Shown: piece by piece, positions 27,127-34,640 of the stretch
Layout: every line of letters starts with the position of its first letter
How positions within the stretch are numbered: position 1 is the first letter of the stretch
From: Pseudomonas citrullilanati
Lineage (GTDB): Bacteria; Pseudomonadota; Gammaproteobacteria; Pseudomonadales; Pseudomonadaceae
DNA: 64,000 nt
Assembly: GCF_030580855.1 (NCBI RefSeq)
Contig: NZ_JAUQOP010000003.1
Coordinates: 186,001 to 250,000 of the forward strand
Reading direction: 5' to 3'
The notes under the pieces: generated by a model
Database searches by the model: none
What the model saw: only the letters and a program-made list of their open reading frames with translations
What the model was told of the DNA's origin: nothing
Translations under genes and position numbers: made by a program

Positions 27127-28363
27127 CAAGTCCGCAGGCCTGGCACCTTGGCTCGGCGGGCTGGCGCGCAGCGCCGTGCTCGCTCAACTGGGCAAGCTGC
27201 GCCACGGTCATCTACGGCTGCTCAGCCACGGGCGGCAATGGAGTTTCGGCGATCCCGCCAGCCCGTTGCAGGCCGAGGTGGAGATCCTCGATGACGCCAC
27301 CTGGAGCATGATCGCCGGCAATGGTTCGATCGGCGCGGGCGAGGCCTATATCCACGGTTTCTGGCGCAGCCCGGACCTGGCGCGGGTGACCCGCCTGTTC
27401 GTCGCCAACCTCGACGTGCTGGATGCCCTTGAAGGTGGCCTGGCGCGCCTGGGCCAACCGGCCCTGCGGCTGCTGCATCGACTGAACCGCAACAGCCGGC
27501 GCGGCTCGCGACGCAACATCCTGGCCCACTACGACCTCGGCAATGCCTTGTTCGAGCGGTTGCTGGACCCGACCATGATGTATTCCGCCGCGCGGTTCGA
27601 GCACCCCGGGCAGACCTTGGAACAGGCCCAGTTGCACAAGCTGGAACGCATCTGCCAGGCGCTGGAACTGCACCCTGGCGATCACCTGCTGGAAATCGGT
27701 TGCGGCTGGGGCAGCCTGGCGATCCACGCGGCCACACGGCACGGCTGCCGCGTGACCACCACGACGCTTTCCGAAGCGCAATACGCCCATACCCTGCAAC
27801 GTGTAAAGGCCTTGGGGCTGGAGCAGCGGGTGACAGTCCTGCGCGAAGACTACCGAGACCTCAAGGGCACCTTCGATAAACTCGTCTCCATCGAAATGAT
27901 CGAGGCGGTCGGCCACCGTTACCTGCCAACGTACTTCCGCCAGTGCGCGGCACTGCTCAAGCCCGACGGCCTCCTGCTGTTGCAGGCGATCACCATCCGC
28001 GACCAGCGCTATGCCCAGGCACGGCGCTCGGTGGACTTCATCCAGCGCTACATTTTCCCCGGCGGCGCCCTGCCCTCGCTGAGCGTGATGCTGGACACCG
28101 CCAGCCGTCACACCGAACTCAACCTGGTGCACCTGGAGGACTTCGGTCTGGACTACGCCCGCACCCTGGAGCACTGGCACGACAACCTGCGCCAGGCGCG
28201 CACCGAACTGACGACGCTGGGCTACGACGACACGTTCCAGCGCCTGTGGGAGTTCTACCTGTGTTATTGCCAGGGCGGCTTCGAAGAGCGCGCCATCAGT
28301 GTGGCGCAATTGCTCTGGGCCGCGCCCCGGGCCCGGCGGGCGGCGTTGCCCGGGCAGGCTTGA
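27101..28363 (+). CDS. Cyclopropane/methyl fatty acid synthase-like SAM methyltransferase (UfaM/CfaB type)
   Basis: 420 residues from ATG 27101. The SAM-binding motif I is LLEIGCGWGSLAIHAA, and the family's YDLGNALFERLLD and YSAARF segments precede it. It methylates double bonds of membrane phospholipid acyl chains, giving cyclopropane or methylated chains. In P. putida, ufaM is among the light-induced genes. Whether this one makes cyclopropane or methyl (furan precursor) products cannot be told from sequence alone. The DUF1365/FAD context favours the furan route. Confidence 0.9.
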   Translation: MSNSTLSVSKSAGLAPWLGGLARSAVLAQLGKLRHGHLRLLSHGRQWSFGDPASPLQAEVEILDDATWSMIAGNGSIGAGEAYIHGFWRSPDLARVTRLFVANLDVLDALEGGLARLGQPALRLLHRLNRNSRRGSRRNILAHYDLGNALFERLLDPTMMYSAARFEHPGQTLEQAQLHKLERICQALELHPGDHLLEIGCGWGSLAIHAATRHGCRVTTTTLSEAQYAHTLQRVKALGLEQRVTVLREDYRDLKGTFDKLVSIEMIEAVGHRYLPTYFRQCAALLKPDGLLLLQAITIRDQRYAQARRSVDFIQRYIFPGGALPSLSVMLDTASRHTELNLVHLEDFGLDYARTLEHWHDNLRQARTELTTLGYDDTFQRLWEFYLCYCQGGFEERAISVAQLLWAAPRARRAALPGQA

Positions 28364-28851
28364 TGCCCAGGCGCTGGCTGCTCGCCAATGCGCTGTGGCT
28401 CCAGGCCGGCTGGTGGATTTGCGTGCTGGGGACCCAACGTCCCTGGCTGTTGCTGCTGGTGCCCATCGGCCTGGCCGTGCACCTGCGCCTGTGCCCGGAC
28501 GTCACTGCCGAAGTGAAGGCCGTGCTGCGCGTCGGGCTGGTGGGCTGCGTGCTGGACAGTGCGCTGGGACTATGGGGGGTGTTCCGTTTCGACACCTGGC
28601 CCCTGCCCCTGTGGCTGGCCTTGTTGTGGCTGGTATTGGCCAGCGGCTTGCGCCACAGCCTGGCCTGGGCCGGCCGGCCCTGCTGGCGCGGGGCACTGCT
28701 GGGCGCGTTGGGTGGTCCATTGGCGTATCTGGGCGGCGCCAGGGTGGCCGGGGTGGAGCTGCCGCTGGGCGGGTTGGAAACGGGCCTGTTGTTGACCCCG
28801 GTCTGGGCGTTGGCTTTTCCCCTGCTCATGCGCCTCGCGGCATGGCGCTGA
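28363..28851 (+). CDS. DUF2878 membrane protein
   Basis: 162 residues, about five hydrophobic helices, starting MPRRWLLANALWLQAGWWIC. It overlaps the previous stop (TGATG) and is the last gene of the operon. DUF2878 proteins accompany the DUF1365/CFA cluster in many proteobacteria; their role is unknown. The spacing of four bases to the opposing gene at 28855 leaves no room for a separate terminator. Confidence 0.87.
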   Translation: MPRRWLLANALWLQAGWWICVLGTQRPWLLLLVPIGLAVHLRLCPDVTAEVKAVLRVGLVGCVLDSALGLWGVFRFDTWPLPLWLALLWLVLASGLRHSLAWAGRPCWRGALLGALGGPLAYLGGARVAGVELPLGGLETGLLLTPVWALAFPLLMRLAAWR

Positions 28852-28854
28852 GCG

Positions 28855-29160
28855 CTACCACTGGCGGGTCAGCGTCAATGGCAGCCGTAAGGGCGCGATG
28901 GGGCCGTCACGCTGCCCGCACATCTCATCGTGCACCACATGCTGCACCAGCGTGCACGGCACCGGTGGCAGGTCGACCAGCAACTGGCGCAGCTCGGTGG
29001 AGGAGCGCAATCGCACGGGCTGCCCCCGCGCATCGCTGAGGGTGACCGGACCGCTGCCGGTCATGGCGCGCAGGAGGTAGAAGCCGCCCTCCAATGACAG
29101 CAGTTCCAGCGCCTGGATGTCGCCGGCCGCGACTCGCTCGGTGAGCTCATTCAGATTCAT
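28855..29160 (-). CDS. DUF6482-like small protein
   Basis: 101 residues (MNLNELTERVAAGDIQALEL...), no signal peptide or membrane span. It resembles the Pseudomonas DUF6482 family (LISLEGG-like segment LLSLEGGFYLL, then LVDLPPVPCTLVQ and DEMCG). Function unknown. It is the third gene of the minus-strand operon starting at 30235; its start overlaps the stop of the DUF3833 gene by four bases. Confidence 0.75.
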   Translation of the reverse strand: MNLNELTERVAAGDIQALELLSLEGGFYLLRAMTGSGPVTLSDARGQPVRLRSSTELRQLLVDLPPVPCTLVQHVVHDEMCGQRDGPIAPLRLPLTLTRQW

Positions 29161-29699
29161 TGCGCACCCTCCGGCAGGCGGCGGAAGAACAAGGTGATCT
29201 GGCCGATCTCCACCCCCAGCTTGCTCATGCTCGAGCGGTTGATCAGGGTGTCGTCATCCATCAGGTACATCCAGTCGTCCAGGTCAACCTCCCAGTGCCG
29301 TCCGTCGGCTGGCAGGTCCAGACGATAACGCCAGCGCAGCGCATTGCCGGCCACCTCGCCCCGGGCCTCGCCGATCACGTCCCCCGCGGTTCCGCGCCAG
29401 CGGCCAGGGCCGTCCGGCACCAGCGTCCAGGTGCGCTGCTGGCGCGTGCCGTCGCTGTAGAGGAATTGTTCATCGAGGATCAATCGCTCACCTTCCCGGC
29501 GACTGTCGATGCGCACATGGAAGCGCTTGACCACTTCCCCGGAACGCTTCTGGAACATCCCCCAGGCCTGCACCGGTCGCGAGAAAAACGCCGCCAGGTC
29601 CAGAGGCGGCTGTTCCCCGGCGTAGTGCTCGACACCGACATTGCCACAGCTGCCGAGCAACAGGCAGGCCGCCAGTAGAAGCGCTTTGTACATGGTCAT
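29157..29699 (-). CDS. DUF3833 lipoprotein
   Basis: 180 residues. A signal peptide with lipobox LLLGSCGN puts the lipidated Cys at about residue 18. The domain shows the family features WGMFQKRSGEVVKRFHV and YLMDDDTLINRSSMSKLG near the C-terminus. DUF3833 genes are regular neighbours of DUF2878 and CFA-like genes. Start ATG 29699 overlaps the stop of the chalcone isomerase-like gene; MYK two codons in is an alternative. Confidence 0.88.
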   Translation of the reverse strand: MTMYKALLLAACLLLGSCGNVGVEHYAGEQPPLDLAAFFSRPVQAWGMFQKRSGEVVKRFHVRIDSRREGERLILDEQFLYSDGTRQQRTWTLVPDGPGRWRGTAGDVIGEARGEVAGNALRWRYRLDLPADGRHWEVDLDDWMYLMDDDTLINRSSMSKLGVEIGQITLFFRRLPEGAQ

Positions 29700-30235
29700 G
29701 TCCCTCTGTCGTTTTCGCCCAGGCCGAGCAAGCGCTGGCGCAATTGCAGGTCGCGGGCCCGCGGGTCCAGCCAGATGGCGAAGAACGCCCGGGCGAACAG
29801 CGGGTCGAAGATTTCACGCGTGGGCTGGCCATCCACATAGAAACGGCAGCCCTTGCCCGGCAGATACAGGCCAGTGATGCGCATGCCGGGGCGTACATCG
29901 ACGAATGCGGCCTCCATTGCCTGGGTCCAGGCCGCGAGCGATGCGGACGTCACGCCGTCGGAGCCCAGTCGCCGCATCTCCTCGACACTGGCCTGCACCA
30001 GTGTCTCCCGGGACATCGACCGGTGGTAAAGCAGTTCCAGCGCAAAAGGCTGGTTCCAGTCCAGTCGCGAGTCGGCGGTCCAGAGCCTGGCGGTATACAG
30101 GCGCAGGCCGAACCAGGTGAAATCACCCTCGCCCAGCCGTTGCGCAAGGGGCAGCGCCGTACGCCAGTCCGCGGCGACTGACGACAGCGTCGCCAACATC
30201 AGGCAGAGGCAGGCCCAGCGAACGGAATGCGCCAT
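29696..30235 (-). CDS. Chalcone isomerase-like exported protein
   Basis: 179 residues, with a signal peptide (MAHSVRWACLCLMLATLSSV, cleavage near AADW). The body resembles the bacterial chalcone isomerase-like domain (WFGLRLYTARLWTADS, KGCRFYVDG), a fold that in other organisms binds fatty acids. First gene of a three-gene operon transcribed away from operator 3. Its place opposite the CFA-like operon suggests a part in handling modified fatty acids, which is inference. Confidence 0.83.
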   Translation of the reverse strand: MAHSVRWACLCLMLATLSSVAADWRTALPLAQRLGEGDFTWFGLRLYTARLWTADSRLDWNQPFALELLYHRSMSRETLVQASVEEMRRLGSDGVTSASLAAWTQAMEAAFVDVRPGMRITGLYLPGKGCRFYVDGQPTREIFDPLFARAFFAIWLDPRARDLQLRQRLLGLGENDRGT

Positions 30236-30263
30236 GAAGAACCTGTAGAATGAGAAAATACCT

Positions 30264-30287
30264 GTACAACATTAGATTCTTGTACAG
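30264..30287. promoter_or_regulatory. LitR/PplR-type operator 3 in a divergent promoter region
   Basis: TGTACA at 30264-30269 and 30282-30287 with a 12-base spacer, embedded in ATACCTGTACAACATT as in operator 2. It lies 28 bases from the chalcone isomerase-like start and 57 bases from the DUF1543 start, so it may serve both. Confidence 0.85.
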
Positions 30288-30343
30288 ATAAATTCAAACC
30301 ATGTATGGATTTATCCGCTGAATCCCTTTAGACAGGAGTTTCC

Positions 30344-30835
30344 ATGCTGTACGTAGTCATGCTCGGTGGTCGTCATCCCCGCGCCAACATCGAGGTGCAC
30401 GACGTGGTGTTCGTCCAGGCGGACTCCCTGGATCAGGCGTACCCGCAATTGCGCGAGGCCTGGTTTGGCAGCCCCAAGGGTTTGCACATCGACTCCTGGC
30501 TGGAAGTCGATGGCATCGATGCCTACCGGGTCGAACTCAGCCACATGGCCCCGGGGCCGGGCGAGCCCAGGCTGTTTTTCATCAACCTGGGCGGCTACGA
30601 ACGTGAGGTGTTTGGCGAGGCGCACCGCTATCTGCTGGTGGTGGCCCGGGATAAGGCCCAGGCCAAGCAGTTGGGCAAGCGACGCCTGCCGATGGACTGG
30701 CTCAAGCCGCACACCGACGCGGTGCTCGAGGTGGATGACTGCTTGCCGGTCGATTGGGTCAACGGCCACTACGTCCACCTTGTCCCAGGTGCCCACAAGG
30801 GCATTCGCCCTTGCAGTGATTACATCCTGATCTGA
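30344..30835 (+). CDS. DUF1543 domain protein
   Basis: 163 residues with the family opening MLYVVMLGGRHPRANIEVHD and a second half that repeats the alpha/beta pattern (LVVARDKAQAKQLGK). No signal peptide. Function unknown. Its promoter region carries operator 3, so it probably belongs to the same light regulon. ATG 30344 follows CAGGAG at 30334-30339. Confidence 0.88.
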   Translation: MLYVVMLGGRHPRANIEVHDVVFVQADSLDQAYPQLREAWFGSPKGLHIDSWLEVDGIDAYRVELSHMAPGPGEPRLFFINLGGYEREVFGEAHRYLLVVARDKAQAKQLGKRRLPMDWLKPHTDAVLEVDDCLPVDWVNGHYVHLVPGAHKGIRPCSDYILI

Positions 30836-31031
30836 GGGGCAAGGTCCCCGATCACCCGCACTGACGCCTCGCCCACCCTGGACGCGCAAGAGATGATTCC
30901 CGCGTCTCAGCGCAGCCATTCGAAACTCGAATGGGACCCATGATACTTATTCGCTTTTGCGAAGCCACCGATTGCTTCCACAATGGCGCCCCGGTAACGG
31001 ACCCAACTTGAGGCAGGCGTGAGGTGAAGGT

Positions 31032-31742
31032 GTGTTGAGTGTCGATGCGGGCTCCGTGAGCCTGGAGAGGAAACTGATATGGAGGGGGTTCAAGCAGCTC
31101 CTGCCGATCTCCCTGTTCGTGATCGTCTTTGCCGTTGCCTTCGGCCTTGCCGCCGCGCAAACCGGCCTGGACGCAGCGTCAACCCTGCTGATGAGCACCC
31201 TGGTATTCGCCGGTGCCGCGCAATTTGCCGTGCTTGACCTGTGGGGGCCGCACGTTCCGATAGTGCCCCTGGTCGTGACGGTATTCGCGATCAATGCCCG
31301 GCACCTGTTGATGGGGGCCACGCTGTATCCCTGGCTACGGGAGCTGCCACTGGCCCGGCGCTACGGCGTGATGATGGTGGTCTCCGACGCCAACTGGGCG
31401 ATGTCGATGCAGGCATTCAATAACGGCAAGCCAGGCCTGGGCCTGCTGTTTGGCGGCGGCCTGGCACTGTGGTCGGCTTGGGCGCTCGGCAGTTGGCTGG
31501 GGTTGAAGTTCGGTGGCGTCATCCAGGATCCCGTCAGCCTGGGCCTGGACATGGTCATGGGCTGTTTCCTGCTCGCGATGGTGCTGGGAGGCCAGAAGAA
31601 CCTGCGCATACTGGTCATCTGGAGCGTGGCAGCCATCGCGTCGCTGTTGGCCTACAAATACCTGCCTGAAAACGCCCACGTGGTCACCGGGGCCCTGGCC
31701 GGTGGCGTCCTGGGCGCCGTGTGGACGGAGAAAAAAGCATGA
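31032..31742 (+). CDS. azlC: AzlC family branched-chain amino acid exporter, large subunit
   Basis: 236 residues from GTG 31032 with GAGGTGAAGG upstream. Seven to eight hydrophobic helices. The AzlC-type sequence FAVAFGLAAAQTGLDAASTL and FAGAAQFAVLDLWG is at about 35-75. AzlCD pairs export branched-chain amino acids or analogues. The stop overlaps the azlD start (ATGA at 31739-31742). The 196 bases before it hold no gene. Confidence 0.88.
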   Translation: MLSVDAGSVSLERKLIWRGFKQLLPISLFVIVFAVAFGLAAAQTGLDAASTLLMSTLVFAGAAQFAVLDLWGPHVPIVPLVVTVFAINARHLLMGATLYPWLRELPLARRYGVMMVVSDANWAMSMQAFNNGKPGLGLLFGGGLALWSAWALGSWLGLKFGGVIQDPVSLGLDMVMGCFLLAMVLGGQKNLRILVIWSVAAIASLLAYKYLPENAHVVTGALAGGVLGAVWTEKKA

Positions 31743-32047
31743 GCATCGAGACATCAGGCTACGGCACGTTCCTCATCATCCTGATCATGGCCGTGGTGAC
31801 CCTCGCCACGCGTTGGGGCGGCGTGTTCGTGATGTCCTTCGTGCCCATCAGCCACCGGGTGCAGCAGTTCATCAATGCCATGTCCGGCTCGGTCCTGGTG
31901 GCCGTGCTCACGCCGCTGGCGGTCACCGGCGACAACGGCGCGCGGCTGGCCTTGCTGACGACCGCCATCGTGATGCTGGTCCTGCGCAAACCCCTTCCAG
32001 CGATTGCCGCCGGGATCCTGATGGCCGCGTTGTTCAGGCAGTTCTAG
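31739..32047 (+). CDS. azlD: AzlD family small subunit of amino acid exporter
   Basis: 102 residues with four hydrophobic helices and the family-like LATRWGGVFVMSFVPIS near the start. Coupled to azlC by a four-base overlap. It ends 28 bases before the convergent nucleotidyltransferase gene. Confidence 0.88.
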   Translation: MSIETSGYGTFLIILIMAVVTLATRWGGVFVMSFVPISHRVQQFINAMSGSVLVAVLTPLAVTGDNGARLALLTTAIVMLVLRKPLPAIAAGILMAALFRQF

Positions 32048-32074
32048 GTTTGTCCTGTCCCCTGATTGGAGGCG

Positions 32075-32644
32075 TCAGGCAATACCCGGCTCTACGATAC
32101 GGAGCCAAGGCCAGCGAGCTTGATAACTCCTGGCCTTTTGAACGAACAGGTCCGGCTGAGGATTCCCCGGGTTGATACGCAGGACACCCTCCTCTACATC
32201 GGCCAAGCCGTACGGGGCATAGACCTCACCCGTGGCAACCTCCAACCCAATACACGTACCCGCAACCAGATAACGATCAATACCATCTCTTGCCGACTGA
32301 AGTTGAGGATAAGACCGGCCAAACCGCTGGTGATACCAAAGGTGAACACGCGCCTGGTTCTTGATTTCGATGTTGACCGCCAGGTCGCCGAAGAGGTGCT
32401 GCGCCGAGGTGATCACGTCATTCTCGGCCTCCCAGGACAGGTTCTCGTCAAAGTAGAAGACGTCGTAATCCTTTACGCCCCATTCGGGCGCGAGCCGCAT
32501 CCGATGATTCCAGACAGATTGGAAGAGGCAGCCTGCTGTGAGGAAACACTGAGGCAAACAGAGTGCAGGCAAACGGGCAGTGATTTCAGCGTTTATCGGG
32601 TTCGCCATCGCTATCTTGAGCAACCCTTCGTCCGTCAGCGTCAT
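32075..32644 (-). CDS. Nucleotidyltransferase family protein (DUF925-like)
   Basis: 189 residues from ATG 32644, which has AGAGGG six bases before it; ATG 32650 is closer to that site and less likely. Family features are FLTAGCLFQSVWN and GVKDYDVFYFDENLSWEAE, the second containing the Asp pair of the nucleotidyltransferase fold. Substrate unknown. Base composition is nearer 50-54% GC than that of its neighbours, together with the NUDIX gene upstream, so the pair may be of separate origin. Confidence 0.85.
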   Translation of the reverse strand: MTLTDEGLLKIAMANPINAEITARLPALCLPQCFLTAGCLFQSVWNHRMRLAPEWGVKDYDVFYFDENLSWEAENDVITSAQHLFGDLAVNIEIKNQARVHLWYHQRFGRSYPQLQSARDGIDRYLVAGTCIGLEVATGEVYAPYGLADVEEGVLRINPGNPQPDLFVQKARSYQARWPWLRIVEPGIA

Positions 32645-32707
32645 TGCCATCCCTCTTGAAGTCGAGCCAGTCCTGGGTCACACACTACGCCATGGGCAGA
32701 ATGCCGG

Positions 32708-33168
32708 TCAGGCAGTGGGGCTGAAGACACCTGTGTTCACGAGCATCTCAACTAACGTCTCTGGCCATACAATCTCTTCAGTTGTCCTGAGCTCTTGTTC
32801 GGACCACCAACGATGGTCGGCCATGACCCGGACCTCCTGTAATGTACACTCGGACCGGGAAAGAGTCTGGACAGCAGTATGCACAACAAAATATTGCTCA
32901 ACGGATAGCACCGTCTCACCACCGGGCAGGAGCATTGGAAATCGCCTGTCCGCTATCGGTCCCGCAACTGAGTTGACTGAAATACCGGTCTCTTCGCGCA
33001 GCTCACGTATCGCGGCGACTTGAAATGTTTCGCCATCCTCAAGGCCTCCGCCAGGCGTTGCCCAATAGCTCTGCCCGGCTAGAGCATCACCGCTATGGCG
33101 AAAGTTGAAAAGCAGGACCTGCCGGGAGGGCTTATAACCAGCAATCGTGCTGACCGTCGTTCGCGCAT
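32708..33168 (-). pseudogene. NUDIX hydrolase gene with a one-base frameshift
   Basis: The NUDIX box is complete (GGGLEDGETFQVAAIRELRE followed by ETGI). The natural N-terminus lies in another frame: ATG 33168 reads MRERRSARLLVISP, then the frame must shift by one base near 33124-33130 (a GGGAGGG tract) to continue SRQVLLFNFRHSG. The continuous frame instead starts at 33217 with an unlike sequence (MFLRTCHIPCSRK). Either one base was lost in this strain or it is a sequence error. An intact product would be about 153 residues and hydrolyse a nucleoside diphosphate derivative. Confidence 0.75.
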
Positions 33169-33266
33169 TTGATGTGTATTTCCTTGAACATGGAATATGG
33201 CAAGTCCTCAAAAACAATTGAGGTTTAACGGCCCGCGGCTCGTGAACAAAGCCCGCAGGATCGCAC

Positions 33267-33704
33267 TTATCCGGTTGGAGGAAAGTCCTCGTAGGATTTT
33301 GGCAAATACCCCCAGATCCTCAACACGTCGCCTCGCACTTCGAACTCGAATCCAATCCGTGCAGCCACTCCCGAGATCTCGTCGGTGTGGTCAATGGTTG
33401 TCCGGGCAAGCAGCCGCCCCCTGAACGGGCCCTCTTCCATCAAGCCAATGTCGAACCATTCGACACAGGCGAATGGAAACGGCAAATGGTAGAACCACTC
33501 CACATCCCAGCCCGAGACATAGCCGGAGACTGACTTGTACCGCCAGGACGGGCACCAGCCCTCGCGCTCACGGAAATAGTCGATCAGTTCGTCCCACTTG
33601 GTGTTGTTCGCCGCACTGGCCAGATTCCTCGCCGCCACGGCGATGTTGACCTTCTTTCGCATCGCCTCATCGTTGCCAACGCCGGCTGTGGGTAGTTCAT
33701 TCAT
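33267..33704 (-). CDS. Cytoplasmic protein of unknown function (DUF6678-like)
   Basis: 145 residues from ATG 33704. The pattern ARNLASAANNTKWDELIDYF near the N-terminus and the closing WGYLPKSYEDFP resemble the DUF6678 family, with moderate certainty. Rich in aromatic residues (VEWFYHLPFPFACVEWF). No signal or membrane segments. It starts eight bases after the gene at 33713-34495 ends, so the two probably form an operon. Confidence 0.72.
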   Translation of the reverse strand: MNELPTAGVGNDEAMRKKVNIAVAARNLASAANNTKWDELIDYFREREGWCPSWRYKSVSGYVSGWDVEWFYHLPFPFACVEWFDIGLMEEGPFRGRLLARTTIDHTDEISGVAARIGFEFEVRGDVLRIWGYLPKSYEDFPPTG

Positions 33705-33712
33705 GCCTGCCA

Positions 33713-34495
33713 TTACTCCACGTACCGCAACCAGAGATGCGTGCACCCACCCATAGCCGCCAGGACCCTGGCAACCACCTTTTCCCGGTCCTCTTCGCGG
33801 GTGTTGTACAGCGCGCAGAAATCCGCCGCCACCGCCCGGGCCTGTTCCGCAGTGGGGGGTTCCGCGCGCAGATAGCCGAGATAGGAGGCCCCTACCCCGA
33901 TCAGCTCATAACCATGGGCCAGGGCGAAGTGACGGGCCACCGCGAAGTTTTGCGCGGGGTCCAGGTCGCAGGTGAAGTAGCCGTTGGGAAAAGCGGCCAG
34001 CGCCTGGTAGCTCTGTTCAACCGGGACCACCAGCGCCGAGAGAGGCTGGTCGAGCAGTGAAACCGGGTCGTGCTGATACGCCTCCCACGCTTGCAAGGCG
34101 GGTTCGTCGAGGGTCAGGCCGTGGGCACACGCGTCCTGAAATGAAGTGGCCGCGACCAGGTTCATGAAGTTGCGATAGCAGAAGGCGAATTCGGCCTTGG
34201 TCGTGGGGTACCCCAGGTATTCGCCGTTCTCGAAGCACTCGGGCGGCAGCCCGGCGATGTCCTGTTCGGACGGGACGTCCAGCCCCAGGTTGTCCCGCGC
34301 ATGCCCGCAGGTGTAGCGGGCCTGGTGCAGGTCGTCCAGGGAGAACAGTGGCTTGCAACCGGGGTGGCGGGACGCGATGTGCCGATAGGCGCCGCGCAGG
34401 TCGTCCAGGCTGGCAACAGCGCTGACGCTGTATTCGTCACAGGTGCCTGCGGCGGGGTTATGGGGCATCGCGTGACCGCGAAATTGGATGTCCAT
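33713..34495 (-). CDS. Protein of unknown function
   Basis: 260 residues from ATG 34495 (a Met ten codons in, MPHNPAAG, is an alternative). No recognised domain. It is soluble, rich in aromatic residues and Cys/His in the first half, with a C-terminal region GGCTHLWLRYVE. It probably shares a transcript with the downstream gene. I do not recognise the family. Confidence 0.7.
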   Translation of the reverse strand: MDIQFRGHAMPHNPAAGTCDEYSVSAVASLDDLRGAYRHIASRHPGCKPLFSLDDLHQARYTCGHARDNLGLDVPSEQDIAGLPPECFENGEYLGYPTTKAEFAFCYRNFMNLVAATSFQDACAHGLTLDEPALQAWEAYQHDPVSLLDQPLSALVVPVEQSYQALAAFPNGYFTCDLDPAQNFAVARHFALAHGYELIGVGASYLGYLRAEPPTAEQARAVAADFCALYNTREEDREKVVARVLAAMGGCTHLWLRYVE

Positions 34496-34609
34496 CGAAT
34501 GATTACCTGCTGCTGTCGAACCGATCCAGTCCTGGCGTGCAACAGTACCGCAGGGGTTTGTCCGATTGCACCTGGATCAGCACCCACGCCTGCACCACAG
34601 GTAAGCGTG

Positions 34610-34630
34610 CGGGGCCGAAGCACGGCCCCG
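34610..34630 (-). terminator. Terminator-like hairpin after the MFS gene
   Basis: Perfect 8-bp stem CGGGGCCG / CGGCCCCG with a five-base loop, beginning 10 bases after the stop of the MFS gene on the minus strand. No T-run follows, so efficiency is uncertain. Confidence 0.5.
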
Positions 34631-34640
34631 TCCAATCGAT

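Noticed and set aside
33169..33217. Start of the NUDIX protein at 33217
   Set aside because: The sequence MFLRTCHIPCSRKYTSNA is unlike NUDIX N-termini, whereas a frame change gives the expected one; treated as a frameshift.
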